The notes under the pieces are model-generated. The model was not told the origin of the DNA. It did not search any database and saw only the letters and a program-made list of their open reading frames with translations. DNA of 64,000 nucleotides from Rhizobium sp. CF122 (GTDB lineage Bacteria; Pseudomonadota; Alphaproteobacteria; Rhizobiales; Rhizobiaceae): assembly GCF_000282035.1 (NCBI RefSeq), contig NZ_AKKA01000081.1, positions 1 through 64,000 of the forward strand, given 5' to 3'. A program made the translations under genes and the position numbers. This document shows, one piece after another, positions 51,684-61,100 of this stretch (positions are counted from its first letter, which is position 1; every line of letters starts with the position of its first letter).

Positions 51684-52979
51684 ATGGGTAAACGTTTACT
51701 ATCTGCATTGCTTTTGACCTCGGCCTCGCTTGCCGCGTCCGCCGGCTGGGCCGATGCAAAGACCGTCATCCACATGATGCACCAGGGCGATCCGGGTTGG
51801 GTCAAGGCCTATGCGGACGTCGCAAAGCGCTTTGAGGCAGCCAATCCGGATGTCGACATCGAATTCATCTATGCGCCACACGACGCCTACAATGAAAAGT
51901 TCAGCGCCGCCGTCATGTCCAAGCAATTGCCTGATATCATGGAAATCGATGCGCCCTTCCTCGCCAACTATGCCTGGTCGGGCTATCTGCAGCCGATCAA
52001 GTCGCTGATCGATAAGGACGTCATCGACGACATGACGGCCTCAAACGTGTCGCAGGGAACCTATCCCATCGACAAGGAACTCTATGCTGTTGGCCTCACC
52101 GACTCCTCCGTCGTGCTTTACGGCAACAAGAAGTACCTGGAAGCCATCGGCGCCCGCATTCCGAAGTCGGTCGACGATGCGTGGACCAAAGAGGAATTTG
52201 AGGGCTATCTCGAAAAACTCTCGAAGCTCGACGGCGTGAAATGGCCAATCGACACCTTCCGCGGCTACGGTATTAAGACCGAATGGATCACCTATGCCTA
52301 CGGTCCGCTCCTCGAAAGCGCTGGCTGTGACTTGATCGATCGCAAGACCTGGAAGGCGACCGGAACGCTCGACAGTGACGCCTGCGTCGGCGCGCTGACC
52401 ATGGTCCAGACCTGGGTGAAGAACGGCTGGGTCGTACCGGGGTCGTCGGGCACCAACCAGTTCTATGCGGAAGGCCGTCCGGCTGCTCTCGCGCTTGGCG
52501 GGCACTGGTTCTACGCGGAAGCAGCCGCGGCAATGAAGGACGACATCGTCGTCATGCCGCTGCCGAAGCTCGGCGACAAGGGTGTCAGCCCCAACGGCAC
52601 CTGGATCTGGGGGATCACCAAGACCTCCGAGCATCCTGATGTTGCCGGAAAATTCCTGAGCTTCTTGCTGAAGGACAAGGATTATCGCGAATACGCAAAG
52701 CACGAGTCGGCCTTTCCCGGCCTGAAGAGCTTCGCCGAATCCTCCCCGCTCTATGCGCCGGGCGGTGCAATGGCGGTGGCCTTCGAGCAGGCCTCGAAGA
52801 CTGCGGTCGCCCGGCCGCCGCATCCAGCCTATCCGGCTATTACCTCCGCCTTCATGCAGGCCGTCGACAAGGCCTTCAACGGTGGCGACGTGAAACAGGC
52901 GCTGTCTGAGGCCGCTCAGAAGATCGACGAGGATATCGACGACAATGACGGCTATCCGCCGTTCAACGCCCAGCAATAA
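51684..52979 (+). CDS. Extracellular sugar-binding protein (family 1) of the fructan-type ABC transporter
   Basis: A 431-residue periplasmic binding protein with a signal peptide ending near ASAGWA (residue 23). Typical text: DVAKRFEAANPDVDIEFIYAP, KQLPDIMEIDAPFLANYAW, GTWIWGITKTSEHPDVAGKF. AAGGAGGAG lies before the ATG; an ATG 24 bases upstream precedes the ribosome site and was rejected. A strong GC hairpin separates it from the permease genes. Confidence 0.9.
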   Translation: MGKRLLSALLLTSASLAASAGWADAKTVIHMMHQGDPGWVKAYADVAKRFEAANPDVDIEFIYAPHDAYNEKFSAAVMSKQLPDIMEIDAPFLANYAWSGYLQPIKSLIDKDVIDDMTASNVSQGTYPIDKELYAVGLTDSSVVLYGNKKYLEAIGARIPKSVDDAWTKEEFEGYLEKLSKLDGVKWPIDTFRGYGIKTEWITYAYGPLLESAGCDLIDRKTWKATGTLDSDACVGALTMVQTWVKNGWVVPGSSGTNQFYAEGRPAALALGGHWFYAEAAAAMKDDIVVMPLPKLGDKGVSPNGTWIWGITKTSEHPDVAGKFLSFLLKDKDYREYAKHESAFPGLKSFAESSPLYAPGGAMAVAFEQASKTAVARPPHPAYPAITSAFMQAVDKAFNGGDVKQALSEAAQKIDEDIDDNDGYPPFNAQQ

Positions 52980-52990
52980 GCGCCGAGCAC

Positions 52991-53011
52991 GGGGCCGGGA
53001 AGCCCGGCCCC
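52991..53011 (+). terminator. Strong GC hairpin between the binding-protein and permease genes
   Basis: A perfect 9-bp stem, GGGGCCGGG / CCCGGCCCC, with an AAG loop and no T-run. Its position suggests mRNA stabilisation or attenuation favouring the binding protein. Confidence 0.6.
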
Positions 53012-53053
53012 GAAAGCGCTCGTCATGACAGAACAAACTGCGAGGAGGAGACG

Positions 53054-53986
53054 ATGACACTGCAACAATCAATTGCCGCTACCCGACCGCGCGTCGGCAG
53101 GCGCCGGGATCCCGGCCGGCTCATGCAGGAACTGCTGATGATTGCGCCAGCAGTCATCCTGCTCGCCTGCTTCCTGATTGCACCGTTCCTGTTGTCGTTC
53201 TGGACGTCGATGACCAATCAGCCGCTGGTGCCGCGCCCGACACCGGTGCGCTTCATCGGCCTGCAGAACTTCGTCCGCATCTTCAACGACCCGCTGTTTT
53301 GGACCTCGTTGTGGAACGTGACCCGTTTCACCATTTGGGTTCTGCCGGTCCAGTGCGGCATGGCATTTGCCACGGCGCTACTACTCCACCAGAAGATTCC
53401 CGGCCGCAACGTGCTTCGCGGCATGTTCTTTCTTCCCGCCATCACGTCGATGGTCGTCGTTTGCGTTATCTGGGGTACGCTGTTCCAGTATCCGAGCGGT
53501 CCGCTGAACCAGATCGTCGGCTTTCTGTCCGCTGGCCACATCCAGCCGATCGATTGGCTCGGTAATCCCAAGTGGGCGATGTTCTCTATTGTCCTTCTGT
53601 CGGCCTGGCAGGCCTACGGCTTCCAGATGATTGTCTATCTCGCCGGTCTTCAGGGAATTCCTGATGAACTGTACGACGCGTCACGGATTGACGGAGCCAA
53701 CGTCTTCCAGCGCTTCTGGCACGTTACGATGCCGGGCTTGCGACCGACCCACGTCTTCGTGCTTGTGATCACCACGATCCAGGCCTTCAAGCTCTACACC
53801 CAGGTCGCCATCCTGACCCAGGGCGGACCGAGCGGAAGCACGGAAACAGTCGTTCACTACATGGTGAGAACCGGATTCGAGCAGCAGAAGCTCGGCTATG
53901 CCTCCGCCGTCTCGGTGATCCTCTTCGTCATCGTTCTCGTAATCGCGCTCCTGCAGCGCCAACTTTTGAGACGCTTCGATGTCTGA
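53054..53986 (+). CDS. Sugar ABC transporter permease (MalF-like)
   Basis: A 310-residue protein with six spans (first: LLMIAPAVILLACFLIAPFL) and EAA loop ELYDASRIDGANVFQRFWHV. It overlaps the next permease by 8 bases. GGAGGAG is upstream. Confidence 0.9.
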   Translation: MTLQQSIAATRPRVGRRRDPGRLMQELLMIAPAVILLACFLIAPFLLSFWTSMTNQPLVPRPTPVRFIGLQNFVRIFNDPLFWTSLWNVTRFTIWVLPVQCGMAFATALLLHQKIPGRNVLRGMFFLPAITSMVVVCVIWGTLFQYPSGPLNQIVGFLSAGHIQPIDWLGNPKWAMFSIVLLSAWQAYGFQMIVYLAGLQGIPDELYDASRIDGANVFQRFWHVTMPGLRPTHVFVLVITTIQAFKLYTQVAILTQGGPSGSTETVVHYMVRTGFEQQKLGYASAVSVILFVIVLVIALLQRQLLRRFDV

Positions 53987-54863
53987 TATCGCTCTTCCTC
54001 GTGTCGTGACCGCCGAACGCTCCGGCAAGATCTCGCTTCGCATCGTTCAGACGGCCGCAATCTTCATCATCGCGCTCATCGTGATCTCGCCGCTCTTCAT
54101 GCTCTTGATCGCGAGCCTCAAGGACGACCGCTTCCAGATCTTGGCGGACATGGGTAGTTTCCGCGCTTTCTGGGTCTCCAATCCAACGCTCTCCAACTTC
54201 AACGAGATCGCCCATTTTTCCGGCGAACTCGCCTATGGCCGCTATCTTTTCAATTCGCTGGTGATCCTCGCCGTTACTGTCGCGTCGGGCCTTGTCGTCA
54301 ATTCCATGGCCGGCTTCATCCTCGCCTGGGGTTCACTGCGCGGCAAGGCAGTGCTTTTGTCACTCGTCGTCGCACTCTACGTCATCCCGCAGGAAAGCAT
54401 CATCATGCCGCTGGTGGTGATGATGTCGCGGGCAGGCCTGACGGACACCTTCGCGGTCCAGATCCTCCCCTGGGTTGCAAGCCCGCTTTACATCTTCCTC
54501 TTCTACCAGTTCTTCGCCCAGCTTCCGAAGGAGCTCTATGAAGCAGCCGAGATCGACGGAGCGTCGATCTTCAGGATCTACCGTTCGATCTACCTGCCGC
54601 TCAGCCTTCCCGCTCTTGCAACGGTATCAATCCTGATGGGTATCGAAAGCTGGAACCAGTATCTCTGGCCGACGCTGGTGACGCAGACCGATTATGCCCG
54701 ACCGATCTCCGTCGCGATCGCCACCTTCTTCGGCCAGGACAGCATTTATTGGGATCGCGCCATGGCAGCCTCGGTCCTGATGATGATCCCCATTCTCGCT
54801 CTCTATCTCGCGTTCCAAAGGTGGTTCGTGAGCTCGTTCGTCGGCTCCGCCGTGAAAGGTTGA
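53979..54863 (+). CDS. Sugar ABC transporter permease (MalG-like)
   Basis: A 294-residue protein with six spans and EAA loop ELYEAAEIDGASIFRIYRSI; the tail SSFVGSAVKG is typical of MalG. The GH32 gene follows after 3 bases. No ATPase gene is present in this cluster. Confidence 0.9.
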   Translation: MSDIALPRVVTAERSGKISLRIVQTAAIFIIALIVISPLFMLLIASLKDDRFQILADMGSFRAFWVSNPTLSNFNEIAHFSGELAYGRYLFNSLVILAVTVASGLVVNSMAGFILAWGSLRGKAVLLSLVVALYVIPQESIIMPLVVMMSRAGLTDTFAVQILPWVASPLYIFLFYQFFAQLPKELYEAAEIDGASIFRIYRSIYLPLSLPALATVSILMGIESWNQYLWPTLVTQTDYARPISVAIATFFGQDSIYWDRAMAASVLMMIPILALYLAFQRWFVSSFVGSAVKG

Positions 54864-54866
54864 TTG

Positions 54867-56576
54867 ATGACTTACCAGGCAACGTCCACTCCCTCAGTCC
54901 GGGAAACCGTGCGCGTCGAACTCGATGCGGGAGCGATGATACACCTCTGGCTCAAGTCGCGTCGACCAAACATGGCGGCTGACCTCAAGGTCAGGATCGA
55001 CGGCGTCGACCTAAAGCGAGTGATCGCGACGCAGACGGAAGAGTTCCAGTTCAACGAGGTGCTACTGCCCCATGCCGGAAACGTAGAGCTGAGCTACAGC
55101 CCCTTAGACGCCGCAGTCTCGGTCATCTACGCGTTCCACCCAGGGCGCGTTCAAAAAGAGGGTATTCACATTCTGCACCATGCAGCCGAGAACGCTCCAC
55201 CGGCACTCCTGGACGGCTATCATTTCAGGCCGCCCTTTGGTTGGATGAACGACCCGAATGGCTTCGGCCGCTTTGGCGGCAAGGCGCATCTCTTCTACCA
55301 GCATTATCCGCACAGCCTTCGCTGGAATACGATGCACTGGGGGCATGCGGTCTCAGATGACTATATCCGTTGGAAGCATCTTCCGATTTTTTTGTTTCCC
55401 TCAGATCAACTATCGCAACGAAACGACGGAAGGGGCGGCGCGTTCTCCGGCTCAGCCATACCGGGAGACGGACCTGATGGTTCCATCCGCGTCTTCTTCA
55501 CCGAGCAGGTGCGCGACCGCAAACCGGAGGAGCAGATCCAGCTCTGCGCCTTAAGCGGGGACGGTCTCGTCGCGCAAACACCCTCGATTGTATTGCGGGA
55601 GCGGCCGCAGGGGTTGGACCTGACGCTCGATTTCCGCGATCCATATGTATTCAAGGGGCCGGACGGATACTGGAAAATGCTGCTCGGCAGTCGCGACAAA
55701 TCCGGCGGCGTAATTCTGCTCTACGAGACGCTCGATCCCCGGGGCGCGGAGGGATGGACTTTTGTCGGCACACTTCATCGGGAGGACCGCTACGGCATGA
55801 CGGCGGCGGAATGCCCATGCATCGTGCCACTCGGCGACATCGAGTCCCCGGAAACGCGCTGGGCGTTGATTTTCGGTCTCCTCACCAGCCGCGATCCGGC
55901 AACAGGCCGCCGCAATTTGACCAAGGTAACGATCGGCCGCTTCGATGGCCGAACCTTCAAACCTGAAACCGAGCAGGAGCTCGATTTTGGCTCCGACGCA
56001 TACGCATTCCAGGCTTTTGTCGACGATGGCGGTCCAGTCGGAGTCGCCTGGTTGGCAAACTGGACGGATGTCTCGAAAAAGGAGGACTTTCCGACGGCCA
56101 TGACGCTGCCCCGCCGGGTTCTATGGGACGGTTCTGCCCTTCTTACACCTCCTATCGAGAGCGTCGATAGCCTTCGGCATCTGGCACTCGACGCCAGCCG
56201 TCTTACTGCCGGCGAACAATTAGCCTTGGAAACCGGTGCGATCGAGATCGAGATCGATCTTGCGGCACCCGGGGCGCCGTTCGAGCTACGTTTCGGACAT
56301 CCCGACATCGATCTGGGAGTAAGGCTCAACGAGGACGGATTGGAGGTGCTGTTTTCTGATCGAAGCGGCAACGCTTCTCCACGCTATATCGCAGCGGGCG
56401 CGCGACCGTCACAAGTGCGCATCTTTCTCGATGCCGGCTCGATCGAAGTGTTCGCCGATAAGGGCCGCTGGGCCGGGACAAAGCGGCTACCGAGCTTTGC
56501 AGGCATAAGCTCGGTGCAGCTTCTGGCCGATGAGCGCACGATTTCGGCCGCGCGCATCTGGCAACTCAAGATTTGA
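54867..56576 (+). CDS. Glycoside hydrolase family 32 (invertase / exo-fructanase type)
   Basis: A 569-residue protein. The catalytic nucleophile is Asp129 in GWMNDPNGF, the transition-state stabiliser lies in DFRDPYVF, and the acid/base is Glu315 in AAECPCIV. The five-bladed propeller is followed by a C-terminal beta-sandwich ending RIFLDAGSIEVFAD. About 110 residues precede the catalytic start, more than in minimal invertases, and look like an extra beta-rich domain. No signal peptide: cytoplasmic hydrolysis of imported sucrose or fructo-oligosaccharide. Of TTG and ATG three bases apart, the ATG is used. Confidence 0.92.
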   Translation: MTYQATSTPSVRETVRVELDAGAMIHLWLKSRRPNMAADLKVRIDGVDLKRVIATQTEEFQFNEVLLPHAGNVELSYSPLDAAVSVIYAFHPGRVQKEGIHILHHAAENAPPALLDGYHFRPPFGWMNDPNGFGRFGGKAHLFYQHYPHSLRWNTMHWGHAVSDDYIRWKHLPIFLFPSDQLSQRNDGRGGAFSGSAIPGDGPDGSIRVFFTEQVRDRKPEEQIQLCALSGDGLVAQTPSIVLRERPQGLDLTLDFRDPYVFKGPDGYWKMLLGSRDKSGGVILLYETLDPRGAEGWTFVGTLHREDRYGMTAAECPCIVPLGDIESPETRWALIFGLLTSRDPATGRRNLTKVTIGRFDGRTFKPETEQELDFGSDAYAFQAFVDDGGPVGVAWLANWTDVSKKEDFPTAMTLPRRVLWDGSALLTPPIESVDSLRHLALDASRLTAGEQLALETGAIEIEIDLAAPGAPFELRFGHPDIDLGVRLNEDGLEVLFSDRSGNASPRYIAAGARPSQVRIFLDAGSIEVFADKGRWAGTKRLPSFAGISSVQLLADERTISAARIWQLKI

Positions 56577-56725
56577 TGGTAAGGGAGGAATTTATATCAT
56601 GGCATCTGTCGCAATAGACGAAGTGCCTAACGCCGCGCGCGATACTTCTCCAAGCGTGGACGCCCTTTCTGTGATACGGTGACGAGGCAGCATACAACTT
56701 GTAAACTCAATAGTGGGAGGGTGAG

Positions 56726-56995
56726 ATGACGACGTTGTTCGTAAGGCACGAAGTCTCGGACTACGCGACCTGGCGCCAGGTGTACGACGATTTTAGGTCC
56801 GTGCAGAAGGCAAATGGAGTTACGGCGGAAGCAGTCTATCAAGCCGTCGACAACCCCAACGACGTTACCGTCACCCACGAGTTTGCCACGAGTGAAGCAG
56901 CTCAAGCCTTCGGTCAGCTTCAGGAGTTAAGGGCTGCAATGCGTGCGGGGGGCGTACTGGGTGCACCGACGGTATGGCTCACCAACAAGGCCTGA
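56726..56995 (+). CDS. Small dimeric alpha/beta-barrel protein (antibiotic biosynthesis monooxygenase-like)
   Basis: An 89-residue protein with the pattern TTLFVRHEVSDYATWRQVYDDF, DVTVTHEFATSEAAQAFGQL typical of ferredoxin-like dimeric barrels (ABM/cyclase-like). No catalytic residue can be assigned. GGGAGGG precedes the ATG. It appears monocistronic. Confidence 0.7.
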   Translation: MTTLFVRHEVSDYATWRQVYDDFRSVQKANGVTAEAVYQAVDNPNDVTVTHEFATSEAAQAFGQLQELRAAMRAGGVLGAPTVWLTNKA

Positions 56996-57235
56996 AATCA
57001 GCTTACAATGTCGTTCGCATAGGCATAATGGAAGCTTTGGCTGCGCCTCTTTGGGTGCGAAGAAGACTCCGCAGACGTCTGCTGATGGCGCGTCTCGTGT
57101 GACATGGCTGGCTCCTCAACAGCAGTAAAAACGTCCCTCCTATCCTCAATTCCTCAATCGGCAGATCACGGTGGAAGGAGAGGACCGTCGACATACCCTT
57201 AATACCGTCCACTTTTTTATTCGTGGGGAGGAAGC

Positions 57236-58261
57236 ATGAGCCGCGCTGTAGTCATTGTCGATCCATTGCCACGGACCCTTGGCCTAATCATGGGGCCTGA
57301 CGTCCGCACGAGGTTGGAGCGGCTAGGGGAGGTCGTCATTTCTGAGGAACAACAGATGTCCCCGGAGCTCGTAGACGAGCTTTTGCCAGATACAGTGCTG
57401 ATCTTCGGGCAGACGGACATGCCAAGGGAGCGCCTGGATCGAGCGCCGAAATTGAAAGCGATTATCAACGTCGAATCCAACTTCTTGCCGAATATCGATT
57501 ACAAGACTTGTGTGGAGCGGGGAATTTGGGTCATCACGCCTGCTGCAGCATTCGCCTCACCGGTAGCCGAGGCGGCGTTGGCGATGGGGCTGGATCTTGC
57601 GCGCGGCATCACTCAGGCGGACCGAGATTTCAGGGCAGGGGTCGAGCAATATGGTTTGGCCGGCAACGCAACGACCTTCAGATTCGCCGGAGCGCCGGTA
57701 GGTATCATCGGGTTCGGCGACCTTGGGCGACAATTCAGGGAGCTGATCCGGCCGTTCAAGAATACAGTTCGGGTTTTCGATCCGTGGCTTCCTCTGGAGA
57801 TCATCACAAATGCGGACTGCATTGCGAGTTCTATGGAAGAGGTGCTGACGGACAGCCAACTGGTTTTTGTCTTTGCCAGCGTGACGAGCGAAAACCAATC
57901 ATTCCTGGGCAGGCGGGAGTTCGCGATGATGAAGAGAGGCGCCGCTTTTCTACTTATGAGCCGCGCCGCGGTGGTAGACTTTCCCGCCATGTTGGCGGCC
58001 GCTGAATCGGGTCACATCCGTGTCGCTACCGATGTCTTTCCTGAAGAGCCGGTTCCCGCAAATGACCCCGTGCGATCTGTACCAGGGATGCTTCTTTCGG
58101 CACATCGCACCGGCGGAACGCGCGATGCGTTCTATGCCCTGGGCTCCATGGCCGTTGCCGATGCCGAACTGATTATGAGAGGATTGCCTCCGCAACTTTG
58201 CCGGCGGGCAGATCTGGCGACGGTCAATCGGCTCCGGTCGAAACCTGTCACTGTCTCCTAA
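57236..58261 (+). CDS. D-isomer-specific 2-hydroxyacid dehydrogenase family protein
   Basis: A 341-residue NAD-dependent dehydrogenase. The nucleotide-binding motif reads IGFGDLGRQF (GxGxxG); the catalytic triad is visible as Arg in LMSRAAVVD, Glu in FPEEPVP and His in LSAHRTGG. It reduces a 2-keto acid or oxidises a D-2-hydroxyacid; the specific substrate is unclear. GGGGAGG lies 6 bases before the ATG. It has no operon partner. Confidence 0.85.
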   Translation: MSRAVVIVDPLPRTLGLIMGPDVRTRLERLGEVVISEEQQMSPELVDELLPDTVLIFGQTDMPRERLDRAPKLKAIINVESNFLPNIDYKTCVERGIWVITPAAAFASPVAEAALAMGLDLARGITQADRDFRAGVEQYGLAGNATTFRFAGAPVGIIGFGDLGRQFRELIRPFKNTVRVFDPWLPLEIITNADCIASSMEEVLTDSQLVFVFASVTSENQSFLGRREFAMMKRGAAFLLMSRAAVVDFPAMLAAAESGHIRVATDVFPEEPVPANDPVRSVPGMLLSAHRTGGTRDAFYALGSMAVADAELIMRGLPPQLCRRADLATVNRLRSKPVTVS

Positions 58262-58720
58262 TATCCATTCGTCCCCGCCCCGGCAGAAAATAGGTGATTG
58301 ATTTCAACACCATGCCAGCGACTGTTCGATCATACTCAGACGTGGCAATCGCAACCGCCCTTACGAGCGACATTCGGTTTCGACCTGACGGGAGGCTTTC
58401 GGAATATGCCCGGACTTTCCGCTATCCGATCTGTCGTTGGCTCGCAACGAGCAATTGTTCGGATCGATAGCTGCTGCTGGAAATCCAGTCCCGAATGGTT
58501 GTGGCCGTCAGTATCTTCTTGAATCTTTGCCTCCGGCCATGTCCTTCGGGCCGCTTCACGAAGCGATTCTAGGACCGGCACAGTCTTTTCGTAGTCCATA
58601 TCCAGAGCTTTGGCCGCATGGCGAAACGCCTTACGGTCTAAAAGTAGATAAAGTACGCGCGTCCTGCCAATTCGCCTGCAGAATGAAAATGCCCGCAGAT
58701 TCTCGCCAGAGCTTGGTGTT
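58262..58720. other. Gap between the dehydrogenase and LysR genes
   Basis: No confident gene. The minus strand is open from 58821 to 58336 and the stretch RKAFRHAAKALDMDYEKT to LREAARRTWPEAK looks helical and protein-like, but it overlaps LysR by about 100 bases, lacks a ribosome site and uses rare codons (CTT, CTA, TTA). It may be a gene remnant. Confidence 0.4.
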
Positions 58721-59620
58721 CTACGATCCCATAAATGGATCCTCTCTGACCGCCTGTGCCAGGAAATCGAGCACTGTACGAACCCGCAACGGCAGGTTCT
58801 TGCGCGTGGGGTAGACGACATGGATTGGCAGGCGCGCGGGAGGGAATTCAGGCATCAGCTTCACCAGCCTGCCAGCCTCTATGTCGTCGCAGGCAAGGAG
58901 ATGCGAAAGCACCGCAAGACCGCCTCCGGCCAACACCGCGCGATGTACCGCTACTGCATTGTTGGCGATCAGGCGCGGTGCAATGCGCACGGAAATCTCA
59001 TCCGACCCATCCGAAAACGTCCACGATCGTCCATCTCCGGCGCGGCTGTAGCAGATGCATTCATGACCACTGATCTCATCCGGCGTGTTGGGCATACCAT
59101 GTTGCTCCAGGTAGCAGGGCGCTGCGACGAGGAAGGCCGTCGTCCAACCGATCCGCCGGCACATCAAGCTACTGTCTGATACTGCCCCGAGCCGCACTTC
59201 GAGATCGATGCCATCGCCGATCAGATCGGATGGCTCCTCGCGGAAAATCAGTTCGACCGACAGTCCGGGATGGCGTCCGAGCAGCCCCGCAAGACGCTCG
59301 CTGACATAGAGACCGAGAGGGGCGGGCAGGGTAAGCCGCACCCGGCCGGACGCTATGGCTGTCTCGACGCAGGAGGCTTCGTTGAGGGCGTCCACCGCCT
59401 CGACAACCCGCAGCGCCATCGCGATCACTTGTTCGCCTTCGACGGTCAGGGCAAGCGCATTTGTGCTACGATGCAGCAGGCGCGTGTTGAGATGTCCTTC
59501 GAGTGCGGAAACCTGCCGGGAAACTGCTGGCTGTGTGAGATCGAGATCGATTGCCGCTGCAGAAAACGAGCCTGTCTCCGCCACACGCAGAAAGGCTCTC
59601 AGCGCAGATACGATATCCAT
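58721..59620 (-). CDS. LysR family transcriptional regulator
   Basis: A 299-residue regulator. The N-terminal HTH reads FLRVAETGSFSAAAIDLDLTQPAVSRQVSALE, followed by a substrate-binding domain (RVRLTLPAPLGLYVSERLAGLL) of the CrgA/AaeR-like group. GGGGGACAG precedes the ATG; a longer frame from 59644 was rejected. It is divergent from the AhpD-like operon and may also influence it. Confidence 0.88.
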   Translation of the reverse strand: MDIVSALRAFLRVAETGSFSAAAIDLDLTQPAVSRQVSALEGHLNTRLLHRSTNALALTVEGEQVIAMALRVVEAVDALNEASCVETAIASGRVRLTLPAPLGLYVSERLAGLLGRHPGLSVELIFREEPSDLIGDGIDLEVRLGAVSDSSLMCRRIGWTTAFLVAAPCYLEQHGMPNTPDEISGHECICYSRAGDGRSWTFSDGSDEISVRIAPRLIANNAVAVHRAVLAGGGLAVLSHLLACDDIEAGRLVKLMPEFPPARLPIHVVYPTRKNLPLRVRTVLDFLAQAVREDPFMGS

Positions 59621-59712
59621 CTGTCCCCCCATAGGTTTCGACATAAGCCTTATGTCGCAGTTTAGGTCGGAAGAGCTTTACTGTCCAGATATTACGGATA
59701 TCGTGTGTCCAT

Positions 59713-59731
59713 AAGGATGCCAGATATCCTT
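59713..59731. promoter_or_regulatory. Candidate Rrf2 operator upstream of the AhpD-like operon
   Basis: AAGGATGCCAGATATCCTT: arms AAGGAT and ATATCC(TT) around 5 bases, 15 bases before the ATG. The same layout recurs before the Rrf2 gene. Confidence 0.6.
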
Positions 59732-59746
59732 AATAAGGAGAAAGAC

Positions 59747-60226
59747 ATGACACAGCGCCTCAACTACGCACAGCAATCACCCGAATTCTTCAAGAAGCTT
59801 TCAGACCTGAGTATGGGACTAAAGGACAGCGTCATCGAACAGAAACTCCGTGACCTCGTCAACATCCGCGCCTCACAGATTAATGGCTGCGGCTTCTGCC
59901 TCGACATGCATGTCAAAGAGGCCAAGATCCACGGCGAAAGCGAACTGCGCCTGTATCATGTCGCGATCTGGCGTGAATCGAACCTCTTTGTTCCACGCGA
60001 GCGGGCAGCCCTTGCGTGGACCGAAGCCGTCACGAACCTTCCCGAAGGCGGAATCCCCGACGAACTCTACGAGCGGGTCCGCGGCCAGCTCTCGGAGAAG
60101 GAAGTATCCGACCTGACCTTCTCGATCATGGTGATCAATGCCTGGAACCGCGCCAGCATCGCCTTCAAGGCAGTCCCCGGTTCCGCAGACAAGGCCTACG
60201 GCCTCGACAAGGCCGGTCTCAACTAA
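59747..60226 (+). CDS. Carboxymuconolactone decarboxylase / AhpD-like alkylhydroperoxidase family protein
   Basis: A 159-residue all-helical protein. The redox motif is Cys48-GF-Cys51 with His55 (INGCGFCLDMHVKEA), the AhpD-type CxxC-xxxH site. It likely reduces peroxides or acts as a thiol oxidoreductase. A strong AAGGAGA ribosome site is present. It is the first gene of a four-gene operon under a putative Rrf2 operator. Confidence 0.88.
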   Translation: MTQRLNYAQQSPEFFKKLSDLSMGLKDSVIEQKLRDLVNIRASQINGCGFCLDMHVKEAKIHGESELRLYHVAIWRESNLFVPRERAALAWTEAVTNLPEGGIPDELYERVRGQLSEKEVSDLTFSIMVINAWNRASIAFKAVPGSADKAYGLDKAGLN

Positions 60227-60286
60227 GCCTACGACCTCAAAGCCATCAACACCGCGGCCGACAGCCGCCCTGAAGGGAGAAATCCT

Positions 60287-61039
60287 ATGAAGATCGTCAT
60301 CATCGGCGGGACCGGCCTTATCGGTTCCAAGACAGTTGATCGCCTTAGCAAGCAGGGCCATGAGGTGATTGCCGCCTCTCCAAACACCGGCGTCAACACG
60401 ATCACCGGGGAGGGGCTGGCCACGGCACTTGCTGGCACCGAGGTCGTTGTCGATCTCGCCAACTCGCCATCCTTCGAAGACAAGGCGGTGCTGGAATTCT
60501 TCGAGACCTCGGGCCGCAATCTGTTTGCGGCTGAAAAGGCTGCTGGCGTCAAACACCATATAGCGCTTTCGGTCGTCGGAACCGAGCGACTGCAGGAAAG
60601 TGGCTACTTTCGCGGCAAGCTCGCCCAGGAAAAGTTGATCAAGGCTTCCGGCGTTCCGTACACGATTGTTCATTCGACGCAGTTCATGGAGTTTTTGAGC
60701 GGCATCGCACAATCCGGCACGGTCGGCGACACAGTTCACCTTTCACCAGCCTATGTGCAGCCGATCGCCTCCGATGATGTCGCCGACGCGATGGCAGATG
60801 TGACCCTTGCTGCCCCCGTCAACGCAACGATCGAAATTGCCGGCCCTGAGCGCTTCCGGCTCAATGAACTCGTTGCTCGCTACCTCAAGGCGATGGGCGA
60901 TGCCCGCAAGGTCGAACCGGATCCCGAGGCGCGTTATTTCGGCGCCCGGCTGGAGGATGGTTCGCTGGTCTCCGACAACAACCCACGTCTGGGGCGGATC
61001 ACCTTCGAGCAATGGTTCGCAACCTCCGCGCGGAAATGA
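60287..61039 (+). CDS. NmrA-like NAD(P)-binding protein (SDR atypical)
   Basis: A 250-residue protein. The nucleotide-binding motif is IIGGTGLIGSKTV; VVDLANSPSFEDKAVLEFFE and HHIALSVVGTERLQESGYFRGKLAQE are typical of the NmrA/SDR5-like group found next to AhpD-like genes. It lacks a clear YxxxK pair (the Y in SGYFRGK is a candidate), so it may sense NADP redox state or reduce a quinone. It follows 60 bases after the AhpD-like stop. Confidence 0.82.
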   Translation: MKIVIIGGTGLIGSKTVDRLSKQGHEVIAASPNTGVNTITGEGLATALAGTEVVVDLANSPSFEDKAVLEFFETSGRNLFAAEKAAGVKHHIALSVVGTERLQESGYFRGKLAQEKLIKASGVPYTIVHSTQFMEFLSGIAQSGTVGDTVHLSPAYVQPIASDDVADAMADVTLAAPVNATIEIAGPERFRLNELVARYLKAMGDARKVEPDPEARYFGARLEDGSLVSDNNPRLGRITFEQWFATSARK

Positions 61040-61100
61040 CCGAGCGCCGCTGCGCCATAGCTCTTAGGTGCAGCGCCCAACCCTTGAAAGGAATCTCGAT

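Noticed and set aside
58336..58821. 161-codon minus-strand frame between the dehydrogenase and LysR genes
   Set aside because: Part of it looks protein-like, but it overlaps LysR, lacks a start with a ribosome site and uses rare codons. It is noted as a possible remnant only.
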